Source: CAYMEK01 sp964389305
Lineage (GTDB): Bacteria > Spirochaetota > Spirochaetia > SZUA-6 > DRHE01
Direction: 5' to 3'
Assembly: GCA_964389305.1 (NCBI GenBank)
Contig: CAYMEK010000029.1
Location: forward strand, 1-49,185
DNA: 49,185 nt
In this document: positions 8,527-16,939 of the stretch, in pieces
Numbering within the stretch: the stretch's first letter is position 1
How the letters are laid out: every line of letters starts with the position of its first letter
Made by a program: the position numbers and the translations under genes
Notes under the pieces: model-generated
What the model saw: only the letters and a program-made list of their open reading frames with translations
What the model was told of the DNA's origin: nothing
Databases searched by the model: none

Positions 8527-9619
8527 GCCGGCGTTTTCTCCGCCCGATCCGGGTTCATCCTCCAACCCCGAGATCGATTTCACCGCGTATCTGGAGGCCA
8601 AGTATTCCATAGACCAGGCCAGCCTGAATCCCAGGCTGTTCTCCCTGGTAAGCAGCCGGCTGATGGGGACCGACTCGCCTCGGATTCTCGATCTGGGAAC
8701 AGGCACGGGCGCCATGGCCCGGCGCCTGCTCAGTCTCGATCTGCGAGGCCGGGTCCGGCTGGTGGGGTTGGACCGGGAGGCGGATAATTTGGCTTTAGCC
8801 CGGCGCCGCCTTGAGGAGCTGGTCGCCGACCGGGGGCTGCGTCTGCTCGAGGTCCTCGAGGGCGGGTCGGGCGGGCCTGGTGGCCGGCCGGATGGCGGTG
8901 CTTCGGCCGGAGCGGCGCGCAGGAGTGTAGGCGGCGTTCCGACCGGGCAGGCGTCCAAAGCCTGCATGATCCGGGCCCGCAGGCCCGGCTTGGAGCTGCA
9001 GATTGAGCTGGTAGCGGGGGATCTTCTCGATCCGCAGCAGGTGAAGCATCTCGGGCGAGGGGGTTTTGACTGCGTGACCGCCCACTCGTTCATGGACCTG
9101 CTGCCTTTGAAAGCGGCTCTGCGGCGGATCCGGGCCCTTCTGGCCGGCGGGGGCCTGTTCTACGCCACCCTCAACTACGACGGCGAAACCACATTGCTGC
9201 CCGGGTGGAAAGAACCGCAATTCGAGCGCAGGCTGCTCGGGGTCTACAACCGCTCCATGGATCGAAGGAGAGTCAGGGGCAGAAGGACGGGAGGCAGATT
9301 GAGCGGCCGGCGCCTGTATCAGGCCCTGCTCGAGCAAGGATACGAAATCCAGGATGTGGGCAGCAGCGATTGGAACCTGTTCCCTCACGCCGGGCGCTAT
9401 TCCCGGTCGGAGAGGGTCTTTTTGACCTGGCTCCTGACAGCTATCGCCTCCGAAGGCCGTCGGGATGACAAGATCGACCGGCAGGCTCTGTGCCGCTGGC
9501 ACCGGGGGCGTATGGAGGAAATGGCATCCGGCCGGCTGGCCCTGGTCGTACACCAGCTCGATCTTCTCTGCTCACCGAACGGTCCGCCTCAGGAGAGCAG
9601 GAAGGCCAGATCCTCCTGA
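8510..9619 (+). CDS. Class I SAM-dependent methyltransferase
   Basis: Rossmann-fold methyltransferase of 369 residues. Motif I is ILDLGTGTGAMARRL (about 61-75), followed by GLDREADNLALARRRL for the SAM ribose-binding acidic residue, and FDCVTAHSFMDLL plus LLAGGGLFYATLNYDG for the later strands. Residues about 120-165 form a Gly/Ala/Arg-rich insert (GGSGGPGGRPDGGASAG) between motif II and the next strand. The GTG start at 8510 lies behind GGAAGGAG and inside the end of the glycosyltransferase gene. The 3' end overlaps the convergent SNF2 gene by 31 bases. The methyl acceptor is unknown; membership in the pterin/pyrimidine block suggests a small molecule. Confidence 0.82.
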   Translation: MPAWPEPAFSPPDPGSSSNPEIDFTAYLEAKYSIDQASLNPRLFSLVSSRLMGTDSPRILDLGTGTGAMARRLLSLDLRGRVRLVGLDREADNLALARRRLEELVADRGLRLLEVLEGGSGGPGGRPDGGASAGAARRSVGGVPTGQASKACMIRARRPGLELQIELVAGDLLDPQQVKHLGRGGFDCVTAHSFMDLLPLKAALRRIRALLAGGGLFYATLNYDGETTLLPGWKEPQFERRLLGVYNRSMDRRRVRGRRTGGRLSGRRLYQALLEQGYEIQDVGSSDWNLFPHAGRYSRSERVFLTWLLTAIASEGRRDDKIDRQALCRWHRGRMEEMASGRLALVVHQLDLLCSPNGPPQESRKARSS

Positions 9620-12600
9620 GTCAGCTCTCCGATCAAGCGGTTGTGATCGCTGATAATCGACTCGGCCAGCCGGCGTTTGGTTTTCTGCAGCTCCAGCACC
9701 TTCTCCTCGACGGTATCTTTGGCGATCAGGCGGTAGGCAAAGATCTGCCTGCGCTGCCCGATGCGGTGGGTGCGGTCGATAGCCTGCAGCTCGACCGCCG
9801 GGTTCCACCAGGGATCGAGCAGGAACACGTATTCCGCCGCGGTCAGGTTCAGGCCCAATCCGCCCGCTTTCAGGCTGATCAGGAACAGCCGGCATTCGGG
9901 TTCCTGCTGGAAGCGCTCCACCCTCCGGGCCCGATCCCGGGTCCGGCCGTCCAGGTACTCGTAGGGGATCTCCAGCCTGTCGAGCCTTTGCCGGACGATG
10001 GCCAGGAGGCTGGTGAACTGGGAGAACACCAGAGCCTTTCGCTCCTCGGCGAATACGTCTTGAAGCTGCTCCAGCAGAAGGTCGATCTTGGCTCCGGAAT
10101 GGGAGGAGCTTTTCTTGTCGAGGAGACCGGGATGGCAGGCCGCCTGGCGCAGGCGCAGTAAGGCTTCGAGGACATGAATCTTGGCTTTTCCCAGGCCCGT
10201 GTCCTCGATGCGGTTCTGCAGGGAGGCACGGTAGTAGTTCTGGAGCTCGTTGTAGCGCCTGCGTTCCGAGGGCAGCAGCTCGCAGAACAAAGTCTGCTCC
10301 AGCTTGTCCGGAAGCTCGGCGGCCACCTGCTCCTTGGTGCGGCGCAGGATGAACGGGCGCAGGAAGCGGGCGAGCAGAGCCCGGGTGCTCTCGTCCAGGC
10401 TGCCGGGGCTCTTGAAGTAGCGTTTGAAAAACGCTATACCACCCAGCATCCCCGGATTGAGAAACTCGAACAGGCTCCACAGCTCTCCCAGGTGGTTCTC
10501 GATTGGTGTGCCGCTCAGGGCCATTCGCCGCCTGCCCTGCAGCAGCCGGGCCGCTCTGGCCGTGATGCTGACTGCATTTTTGACAACCTGGGCTTCGTCC
10601 AGAATCAGGTAGTCGAAGCGGACATCCTTCAGCCAGGATATGTCATTTCTCAAGGTGCCGTAGGTGGTCAGCACCACGTCGTAGAGGCCGAAGGTTCTGC
10701 CGTCCTTGTCCCTCCCGCCGCCGCTGTGGTCCAGGATCTTGAGATCGGGTACGAAGCGGCGGGCTTCTTCCTTCCAGTTGAATACCAGGGACCTGGGCAC
10801 TACGACCAGCGAGGGTGCGTCCCCTTCGGGACCGCGCCCGTTTCGCCGCCGAGATTCGAGCAGGGCCAGGATCTGGACGGTCTTTCCCAATCCCATGTCA
10901 TCGGCCAGGCAGCCGCCGAAGCCCAATTCGTCGAGAAGGCGAAACCAGCCCAGTCCCTGTTTCTGGTAGCCACGGAGGCTGCCGATGAAGCCCGCCGGCG
11001 GCTCGAGGGCGGGAATGACAGCGAAGCGGCTCAGTTTTTCCCGCAGGTCGCGGAAAAGCTCGTCGGCGCTCGCCTGCGGCTGGGTTTGGAGCAGAAGATC
11101 GACGATCGGCGCCTGGGAGCCGGTGAACAGCAGGTGGTCTTCCCGAGCCTGTCCCAGCTTGAGAGCAAAACCCTGGTGCCGCAGCCAATCTTCCGGCAGG
11201 ATGCCGTAGCTGCCGTCCCCCAGACGAACGGTGCTCTCCCCTTTTTTCAGTGTCTTCAAGAGCTGCGGCAGGGGCACTTCCACGTCTCCGAAGCTTAATG
11301 CGCCACGCAGTTCAAACCAGTCGATGCCCGAAGTGACCCGTATGTCGAAACCTGCAGCCCGGCGGAAGAGCTTGCCCCGGGCTTCCACCTGCCAGCCCTC
11401 CGCTAGCAGCTGCCCCACTACTCCGGGAAGCCGGGGGGCTGCCAGCTTGAGCACCCAGGCGCGGCAGCGGTAGTCGTAGACCCGGCGAAACCCCAGCTCC
11501 AGAAGCCGCTCCTGTGCCCGTTTTTCCTCTTCGCCCCGGCGCAGGACCAGCAGCTTCTCCTCCTCCAGGTAAAGGCCGCAGGTTTGTTCGCTGCCCTCCG
11601 CTACCTGCTCCCCGTAGCCGAAGGAAAGCTCCGCCACCAGGCTTCCGCCGCTGCGGGAGTAGCGCTCCGGCTCGGCCCTGCTTATCTTGAGGCGGGGGCG
11701 AGGCTCCGTGCGTACCGTGCGGATGCCTGTTGATTCGGCGATCTCCAGAGGCGGAAGGCGGGGAAAGGAGAGGATCTCTCGGAGCAGCCTGGAGAGCTCT
11801 TCCCGGCTGACTGCTATGTTCTGCCTGCGACGCAGGGTGTTTATCCAGGAAAATGATCCGAAGTCTTCGTAGCGGCCCAGGCGGCCGGCAAAGAAAAGAA
11901 GCCCACCCTTGATTAGCAGCTCCGGAGTCGAGAGGCTCATGACCTCATCCGCCCGGCGCAGCAGCCCTTGAAGCCGGTATTTCCCGCCCCCCCGGGTCTG
12001 ATCCAGGCTCAAATGAAACTCCCAGGGCGCCCCTTCGTCCGGGAAGATGGGCGGCGAAGAGAAGGGATCTTCGTCCCGGCTCTTGAGGTACAGCCTGCCG
12101 GTCTCGCACATCCTGGGCAGCAACAGCTTGACCAGGTCCATCTCCAGGCCGTAGCTGCGGCATAGAACCCGGCCGGGAACACCGAGACGGTAGTACCGGT
12201 AGGAGCTGCGATCGAAGTCCTCCGTGTAAACCGTGCCCCTTAGAACGGCCAGAATCTCACGGTCATGCCGGTCTTGTACTTCTGTCACATCCGTCAAGGG
12301 CAATTCTCGCGCCCGGTGACGGGATTCGCGACCAGGTTTGTCTGTATCGCGATAGAACAGATGTATGATCGCCTGCCCGCGGGAGAGCGTACGCGGTGCG
12401 TCGAATACGTAAAAGACCTCCCGGCCGGCCGGCCAGAGCTCCCCGCGGTGGCTCCCCTCCGGCGTCAATCCGGCCTTGATTTCACGAAGTCCCTTCTCCC
12501 ACTCCGCAACGGACGCCGGGGCCCCCTGTGTCGGGCGGGGTGAAGCCGTACCGGCGCCCGGTTCGACGTGCCGCTCCCGTTGGTGGAAAAAGTCGATGCT

Positions 12601-12864
12601 GTCCAGCTTCAACAGCAGCGCCCATAGGTGCTTGCACGGCTGCCCCTGGTCGAAATAGTAAGGACAGGTGCAGGACATCGAGGCCTTGGGTCCCTTGAAC
12701 CGGATTTCCACGGTGTACCTGCGGTTTCCCTGCACGAAGGCCAGCACCCGGTCGGGGGCGGTTTCAGCCAGCCGTACGGCTCCGTTACGAAAGTAGTCCA
12801 GGCCGCGTTGTTGAATGACCTGGCTGAACTCCGAGCATAGAGATGTAAAAAGCGGGTGTTCCAT
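9589..12864 (-). CDS. SNF2/SWI2-family helicase with SWIM zinc finger
   Basis: DNA-stimulated ATPase of the bacterial SNF2 group, likely involved in remodelling DNA-protein or RNA polymerase complexes. Taking the Met at 12864 gives 1,091 residues. A SWIM finger (CTC, nine residues, CKH) lies at 65-79. The helicase core has Walker A in LADDMGLGKTVQI, the DEAQ box in LILDEAQVVKN, motif III in MALSGTPIENHLGELW, then the C-terminal half with SLKAGGLGLNLTAA and DRTHRIGQRR. The start is uncertain: a frame continues to 13059 but has GC-rich noise-like sequence, and the only good ribosome site (AAGGAG) is 21 bases from the chosen ATG. It is convergent with the methyltransferase. Confidence 0.9.
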   Translation of the reverse strand: MEHPLFTSLCSEFSQVIQQRGLDYFRNGAVRLAETAPDRVLAFVQGNRRYTVEIRFKGPKASMSCTCPYYFDQGQPCKHLWALLLKLDSIDFFHQRERHVEPGAGTASPRPTQGAPASVAEWEKGLREIKAGLTPEGSHRGELWPAGREVFYVFDAPRTLSRGQAIIHLFYRDTDKPGRESRHRARELPLTDVTEVQDRHDREILAVLRGTVYTEDFDRSSYRYYRLGVPGRVLCRSYGLEMDLVKLLLPRMCETGRLYLKSRDEDPFSSPPIFPDEGAPWEFHLSLDQTRGGGKYRLQGLLRRADEVMSLSTPELLIKGGLLFFAGRLGRYEDFGSFSWINTLRRRQNIAVSREELSRLLREILSFPRLPPLEIAESTGIRTVRTEPRPRLKISRAEPERYSRSGGSLVAELSFGYGEQVAEGSEQTCGLYLEEEKLLVLRRGEEEKRAQERLLELGFRRVYDYRCRAWVLKLAAPRLPGVVGQLLAEGWQVEARGKLFRRAAGFDIRVTSGIDWFELRGALSFGDVEVPLPQLLKTLKKGESTVRLGDGSYGILPEDWLRHQGFALKLGQAREDHLLFTGSQAPIVDLLLQTQPQASADELFRDLREKLSRFAVIPALEPPAGFIGSLRGYQKQGLGWFRLLDELGFGGCLADDMGLGKTVQILALLESRRRNGRGPEGDAPSLVVVPRSLVFNWKEEARRFVPDLKILDHSGGGRDKDGRTFGLYDVVLTTYGTLRNDISWLKDVRFDYLILDEAQVVKNAVSITARAARLLQGRRRMALSGTPIENHLGELWSLFEFLNPGMLGGIAFFKRYFKSPGSLDESTRALLARFLRPFILRRTKEQVAAELPDKLEQTLFCELLPSERRRYNELQNYYRASLQNRIEDTGLGKAKIHVLEALLRLRQAACHPGLLDKKSSSHSGAKIDLLLEQLQDVFAEERKALVFSQFTSLLAIVRQRLDRLEIPYEYLDGRTRDRARRVERFQQEPECRLFLISLKAGGLGLNLTAAEYVFLLDPWWNPAVELQAIDRTHRIGQRRQIFAYRLIAKDTVEEKVLELQKTKRRLAESIISDHNRLIGELTQEDLAFLLS

Positions 12865-13075
12865 TGTTGACGCTACCGGTTCCCGCTCCTTGGAACGGCG
12901 GGGAACAGAGGGTAGAGGCTTTCCTGCGGCGCAGCCTCGCTTCCATCGTAAAATATATCTGTCGGGCGGGCTCTTAGGCAAGTTAGCCGGGGTGCCAAAC
13001 GGCGAGCCCCGGTGCCTTCCGGTGACGAGCAGGCCCTGCCTGCAAGTTGGAGAGCTCAATCTCGGGCAGGATCGC

Positions 13076-13651
13076 TCAACCTCCGACCTGGACTTCGGCT
13101 TTGAATCCTCCCGACCCCTGGTAGCTCAGGCTCACAACCCGGGCCGTACCGGAGCTGCGGCCGCTTTTCCGGACCGCCGCGATCAAGGCCTGCTCCAGAG
13201 GCTGGGGCAGTACGCCCTTTGGCCGGGCTGCCGCTTGCCGGTAGGAAAAACGTACCGTATAGGATTCAGCGCGGGAGGCGGGAGGGGGAGGGCTCGAGGT
13301 CACCCGGTAATCGAGCTCGTATCCGTACACCGTGTAGCTGCCGAGAGGCTCGACCAGGAACTGCTTCTTGTTCAGCACCCGGTATCCGCCGCGGGTATCG
13401 AGCAGGACTTCCTCTCCCTGTACGGTAAATCCGGTCCAAAGCAGCGTGGCCAGAGAGGTGGGCAGGTAGAAGCGCTCGATGAAGATCTCGGCGCTTTCCG
13501 CTCCCGGAGGGCCCTCGAGGATCCAGTATATCTTCAGCCGCTCTTTTCCAGGCTCTTTTTCGGTTCGGCCGGAGGGGAAGGCGGAACAGGAAAGGAGCAG
13601 CAGGGCGGCGAGCATGGGAGCGAGTCGGGCCCGAGTGGTTCTTGCGTTCAT
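13076..13651 (-). CDS. Putative lipoprotein of unknown function
   Basis: The 191-residue product begins with a basic region and a hydrophobic stretch ending in LLLLSC (lipobox Cys22), so it is expected to be lipid-anchored in the envelope. The mature part is rich in beta-strand-like sequence (YWILEGPPG, SYTVYGYELDYRV, ESYTVRFSY) with no motif I recognise. It starts four bases after the stop of the upstream exported protein, so the two are cotranscribed and may act together in the periplasm. Confidence 0.7.
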   Translation of the reverse strand: MNARTTRARLAPMLAALLLLSCSAFPSGRTEKEPGKERLKIYWILEGPPGAESAEIFIERFYLPTSLATLLWTGFTVQGEEVLLDTRGGYRVLNKKQFLVEPLGSYTVYGYELDYRVTSSPPPPASRAESYTVRFSYRQAAARPKGVLPQPLEQALIAAVRKSGRSSGTARVVSLSYQGSGGFKAEVQVGG

Positions 13652-13655
13652 AGAC

Positions 13656-14348
13656 TCAAAAAAGATATCCCATCCCGAAGGACCTGTATAGCTGACTGGC
13701 CAGCCACCTGCCCGGATGCTCTTTTCCGGCCTGCTTCATGCGTATGGGGGAGTTTACGATTCGCAGCCGGCCTTTTTCCAGTTTCTCGTGCACATCCGGC
13801 CTGCGCAGGTTCATGTTCTCGATGATGATGCCTTTGCGGTAATTCAGGTGGACGTACTCGATCGAGCCGTCTTCGCCGGCGCTCATCACCATGCCCACGT
13901 GGGTCAACGGATCGTTCCACCGTCCGTCCCGGTTGCGGTCGTAGGTGTTGTCCCAGAAGATGATGTCCCCGGTCAGAGGGAGCTCGGTGTCATACAGCAG
14001 CTGCTCGGCCTCGAGGCTCTTGTACAGCCGGCTGACTCCGTTTCCGCCGTAGCGGTCGAAGTTCCGGGTCAGATCGATGCCGGCGTAGTAATAGATGGCC
14101 AGCACCGTCCCGGTGCAGTCCATGTTGAAGCGTCTGCCCCGAATCACCAGCTCTTTTCTGCCCAGTACGTAGCGGCCTCCCTCGGCGAGCTTCTCACGCG
14201 CAGCGGTGGCTGAGGCTGCTCCCGGCGCCGGTCTGGTCGGGCGGGCCGGGGTGCCGCGCAGCGTCTGCTCTCCGATCATGACGCAGGAGCTCAAATAGAG
14301 AAGTATTAACGCTGCCAGGGCCGCCGAGGCCGTTTTGAAGATCACCAT
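13656..14348 (-). CDS. Exported lipoprotein with NlpC/P60- or CHAP-like Cys/His elements
   Basis: The 230-residue product begins with a signal segment ending LLYLSSC (lipobox Cys22). The later sequence FNMDCTGTVLAIYYYAGID contains a conserved-looking Cys78 at the head of a helix. TGDIIFWDN and PLTHVGMVM supply the following strand and His150. This Cys...GDIIFW...HVGMV order is that of papain-like NlpC/P60 or CHAP amidases acting on peptidoglycan, so a cell-wall role is likely. The start is ambiguous: GGAGG lies only two bases before the ATG at 14348 and five before an adjoining GTG. It is cotranscribed with the lipoprotein gene downstream. Confidence 0.62.
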   Translation of the reverse strand: MVIFKTASAALAALILLYLSSCVMIGEQTLRGTPARPTRPAPGAASATAAREKLAEGGRYVLGRKELVIRGRRFNMDCTGTVLAIYYYAGIDLTRNFDRYGGNGVSRLYKSLEAEQLLYDTELPLTGDIIFWDNTYDRNRDGRWNDPLTHVGMVMSAGEDGSIEYVHLNYRKGIIIENMNLRRPDVHEKLEKGRLRIVNSPIRMKQAGKEHPGRWLASQLYRSFGMGYLF

Positions 14349-14393
14349 GTCCTCCAAGGTCCTAGTAATATATCGGAATCGAGAGGAATTCCA

Positions 14394-15431
14394 CTAACCG
14401 GCGGAGGAAAAGTAGTTGCGCAGCATTTCGGCCCGTATCTCGGGGGAAAGGAAGGAGTGCTCCACGGTTCGCCGGTTGATATCCAGGAATTGATCCCTGG
14501 TCAGGCCGTAGAGGCGGGAACAGATCTCGTACTCGTGGACCAGATCGATGGCAAACAGGTGGGGGTCGTCGGAGTTGATCGATATCTCGACCCCCGAGCG
14601 GTACAGCTTGGGCAGGGGGTGCTGTTCCAACGCAGGCACCGAGCGGGTCAGCCAGTTAGAGGTGGGGCAAAGCTCGAGCATCACCTGCTGCTCCCGAATC
14701 CGCTGGAGGGTTCCCTCGTGTCCCCAGATGCGTATCCCGTGGCCGATTCGCTGCGGTCGAAACAGGTCGAGAGTTGTGTCTACGGCTTGCGCGGTGGTAT
14801 TCTCCCCGCTGTGAATCGTGATGCCCAGACCGGCGCGGCGGGCCGCTTCAACCAGTGGAACGAAGTCCTGCGGGTCGCTGGTGTCCTCGGCATCGGCCAG
14901 GTCGAAGCCGCAGATCCTGTGGGCGTTCCTGTGCCCGCCTCTGGAATAGCGGATGATATCCTCGGCTGCTTTTCGGTTGACTTCCAGATCGAAGCCGCGG
15001 GGCAGGATGCCGATCAGTCCCACCTCCACCGGGTAGCTCTCCATGCCCAGGGTAATTCCATCCAAAACCGCTTCGATGATCTCCTGGTTGTCCAAATCTT
15101 TGCCGGCAGCGATGAAAGGCGGCGCGAAGCGCAGCTCCAACAGGCGGACGCCGTCCCGATGGGCGTCTTCCACGTTTTCAAAGGCCACCCGTTTGATCGC
15201 CTCGTAGCTGCACAGCACTTTCTGCAGGGTCGCGAACGATTCGAGTACGGCCTGCAGGTCCCGCAGAGGAGTCCTGACCGTAGCCTGGCGGGCCAGCTCC
15301 TGAACCGAGCGGGCTCCGAGGTCCAGACCGTGCCTGCGGGCCAGTTCGAGGATGGTCCGCAGGCGGATGCTGCCATCCAGGTGACGGTGAAGCTCCGCTT
15401 TGGGCAACGCTCTGATTGTCTCTCGGGTCAT
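14394..15431 (-). CDS. add: Adenosine deaminase
   Basis: Zinc amidohydrolase converting adenosine (or adenine) to inosine (or hypoxanthine) in purine salvage. From the Met at 15431 there are 345 residues. Metal ligands His15 and His17 lie in AELHRHLDGS, a further His in ITIHSGEN, the catalytic Glu in the same HSGE, then RIGHGIR, and NSDDPHLF for the last metal Asp. LCPTSNWLTRSV is typical of the adenosine deaminase branch, but adenine deaminase is not excluded. The frame runs upstream to 15527, but that stretch contains the promoter-like elements. Divergent from the small protein at 15533. Confidence 0.92.
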   Translation of the reverse strand: MTRETIRALPKAELHRHLDGSIRLRTILELARRHGLDLGARSVQELARQATVRTPLRDLQAVLESFATLQKVLCSYEAIKRVAFENVEDAHRDGVRLLELRFAPPFIAAGKDLDNQEIIEAVLDGITLGMESYPVEVGLIGILPRGFDLEVNRKAAEDIIRYSRGGHRNAHRICGFDLADAEDTSDPQDFVPLVEAARRAGLGITIHSGENTTAQAVDTTLDLFRPQRIGHGIRIWGHEGTLQRIREQQVMLELCPTSNWLTRSVPALEQHPLPKLYRSGVEISINSDDPHLFAIDLVHEYEICSRLYGLTRDQFLDINRRTVEHSFLSPEIRAEMLRNYFSSAG

Positions 15432-15458
15432 GGACGCGCTTCTCACCCTGCTGGCGGC

Positions 15459-15488
15459 ACTATACCCTGAGCGACCCGTCCGGGGCAA
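15459..15488 (-). promoter_or_regulatory. Candidate promoter of adenosine deaminase
   Basis: On the minus strand TTGCCC (15488-15483), an 18-base spacer and TATAGT (15464-15459) precede the add ATG by about 28 bases. Its position inside the upstream extension of the add frame supports starting the protein at 15431. Confidence 0.5.
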
Positions 15489-15532
15489 GCACAAGCGGTT
15501 GAAGGGAGGGCGAAATCCGGGTAGCATCCAGT

Positions 15533-15772
15533 ATGCACCTGACCGTCAGGCAGATCGTCTACCCGGAGGGCGACAGCCAGGAGATAGAACATGCGCTGAG
15601 TATCAACCAGCTCGTGGACATCAATGGGTTTCCGCTGTCTGTGCCTCTGCCCACGGCTCGCATGATCGCCTACCGGGTGTTCAAGATTGCGACGGAGAGC
15701 TTGAAGGGAGAGGATATCGTGCGTTACCATCTCGAGCAGCTATTCAGGGATGAGTTGGAGGAGCTGGTCTGA
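15533..15772 (+). CDS. Small conserved-looking protein of unknown function
   Basis: A 79-residue acidic protein (MHLTVRQIVYPEGDSQE) with no signal peptide, membrane helix or motif I know. Its stop codon shares one base with the start of the FAH-family gene (TGATG), so it is translationally coupled to it, which supports its being real. No clear ribosome site precedes the ATG. Confidence 0.6.
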   Translation: MHLTVRQIVYPEGDSQEIEHALSINQLVDINGFPLSVPLPTARMIAYRVFKIATESLKGEDIVRYHLEQLFRDELEELV

Positions 15773-16497
15773 TGATCGAGTTGCCGTTCCGTTCAGGGGG
15801 AAAGCAAGCAGGCCGTACCTACAGGCCGGCGCCGAGCAAGATCATCGCCCTGGGGATGAATTACCGGGATCATATCGCCGAGAGCGGGACCGTCAATGTC
15901 AGGGGAATCAATGAACAGGTTCCCGAGGAGCCGATCCTCTTCCCGAAGACACCGAACACCTTGATAGGCCCCGGGGACCCCATTGTCATCCCCGCCTTCC
16001 TGCACGGCTACGGTTTCGAGGACTTCCGGGTGGACTATGAGGCGGAGCTGGCCGTTGTCATCCGTGATCGCTGCAAGAACCTCGAGCAGGAGGAGACCTG
16101 GGAGCATATCCTGGGCTTTGCCTGCTACAACGATGTCAGCCAGCGCAACATCCAGAACGCGGACCGCTCAGGCTGGTTTCGAGGCAAATCGTTCGATACC
16201 TTCGGCCCTCTGGGACCTTGCCTGGTGGCTGGCGAGGAGATCGGCGATCCTCAAAATCTACGTATCCGCTGCCGGTTGAACGGCGCCACGGTTCAGGATT
16301 CCAACACCCGCTTCATGATTTTTACGATCCCCGAGATCCTGGCTTTTGTTTCCAGGAACTTTACCCTGGAGGCCGGCGATATCATCCCTACCGGGACTCC
16401 CAGTGGGATCGGGCCCATACGCCACGGTGATGTCGTAGAAGTCGAAATAGAGAACATCGGGATACTGCGCAACCCGGTGGTGGAGGAGAGGCGATGA
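15772..16497 (+). CDS. Fumarylacetoacetate hydrolase (FAH) family enzyme
   Basis: Metal-dependent enzyme of 241 residues cleaving or decarboxylating 2-oxo-acid-type substrates such as acylpyruvates or hydroxyhepta-dienedioates. Family landmarks: IIALGMNYRDHIAE near the N-terminus, DYEAELAVVI with two of the metal-binding acids, GKSFDTFGPLGP, and TGTPSGIGP near the C-terminus. It is coupled to the small gene upstream by a one-base overlap and overlaps the hotdog thioesterase by four bases, so the three form an operon. Substrate unknown; acylpyruvase-type activity is one possibility. Confidence 0.88.
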   Translation: MIELPFRSGGKQAGRTYRPAPSKIIALGMNYRDHIAESGTVNVRGINEQVPEEPILFPKTPNTLIGPGDPIVIPAFLHGYGFEDFRVDYEAELAVVIRDRCKNLEQEETWEHILGFACYNDVSQRNIQNADRSGWFRGKSFDTFGPLGPCLVAGEEIGDPQNLRIRCRLNGATVQDSNTRFMIFTIPEILAFVSRNFTLEAGDIIPTGTPSGIGPIRHGDVVEVEIENIGILRNPVVEERR

Positions 16498-16919
16498 GCT
16501 CGCCGGTTGTCAACGACGATCGCTGTTTCTGCTGCGGCAAGAACAATAGCCGGGGACTGAAGCTCACCTTTCGTTATCCGCAAAAAGGCCAGGCGGAGAC
16601 CGAGTGCGTCATTCCGCGATATTTCACCGGCTGGCAGAATATCACCCACGGCGGCTTTCTGGCCATGCTTCTGGATGAGACCATGGCCCACTCCTGCATC
16701 AGCGAAGCCGAGGCCGGAATGACCGTGGAGATCCAGGTCCGCTATCTGAAGCCGGTGGCCGTAGGGGAGAAGATCAGAGCGGTCGGCGAGGTCGAGCAGG
16801 CCAAGTCCCGGATTCTCGAGACCCAGGCGGCAATCTATGACAGCTCCGGGGAAATCGTGGCCCGCGGCAGCGGTCGCTTTTTAAAGATGCAGGACCCAGG
16901 CCAAAGCCGGGCGCCGTGA
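16494..16919 (+). CDS. Hotdog-fold thioesterase (PaaI-like)
   Basis: A 141-residue hotdog protein expected to hydrolyse acyl-CoA thioesters. CFCCGKNNSRGLKL near the N-terminus and the hotdog helix with its active-site region (NITHGGFLAMLLDETMAHS) are characteristic of this group, followed by VEIQVRYLKPVAVGEKI. It begins within the end of the FAH-family gene (ATGA overlap). Physiological substrate unknown. Confidence 0.82.
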   Translation: MSSPVVNDDRCFCCGKNNSRGLKLTFRYPQKGQAETECVIPRYFTGWQNITHGGFLAMLLDETMAHSCISEAEAGMTVEIQVRYLKPVAVGEKIRAVGEVEQAKSRILETQAAIYDSSGEIVARGSGRFLKMQDPGQSRAP

Positions 16920-16939
16920 GCCGGCGGCCCGGGCTTGCC

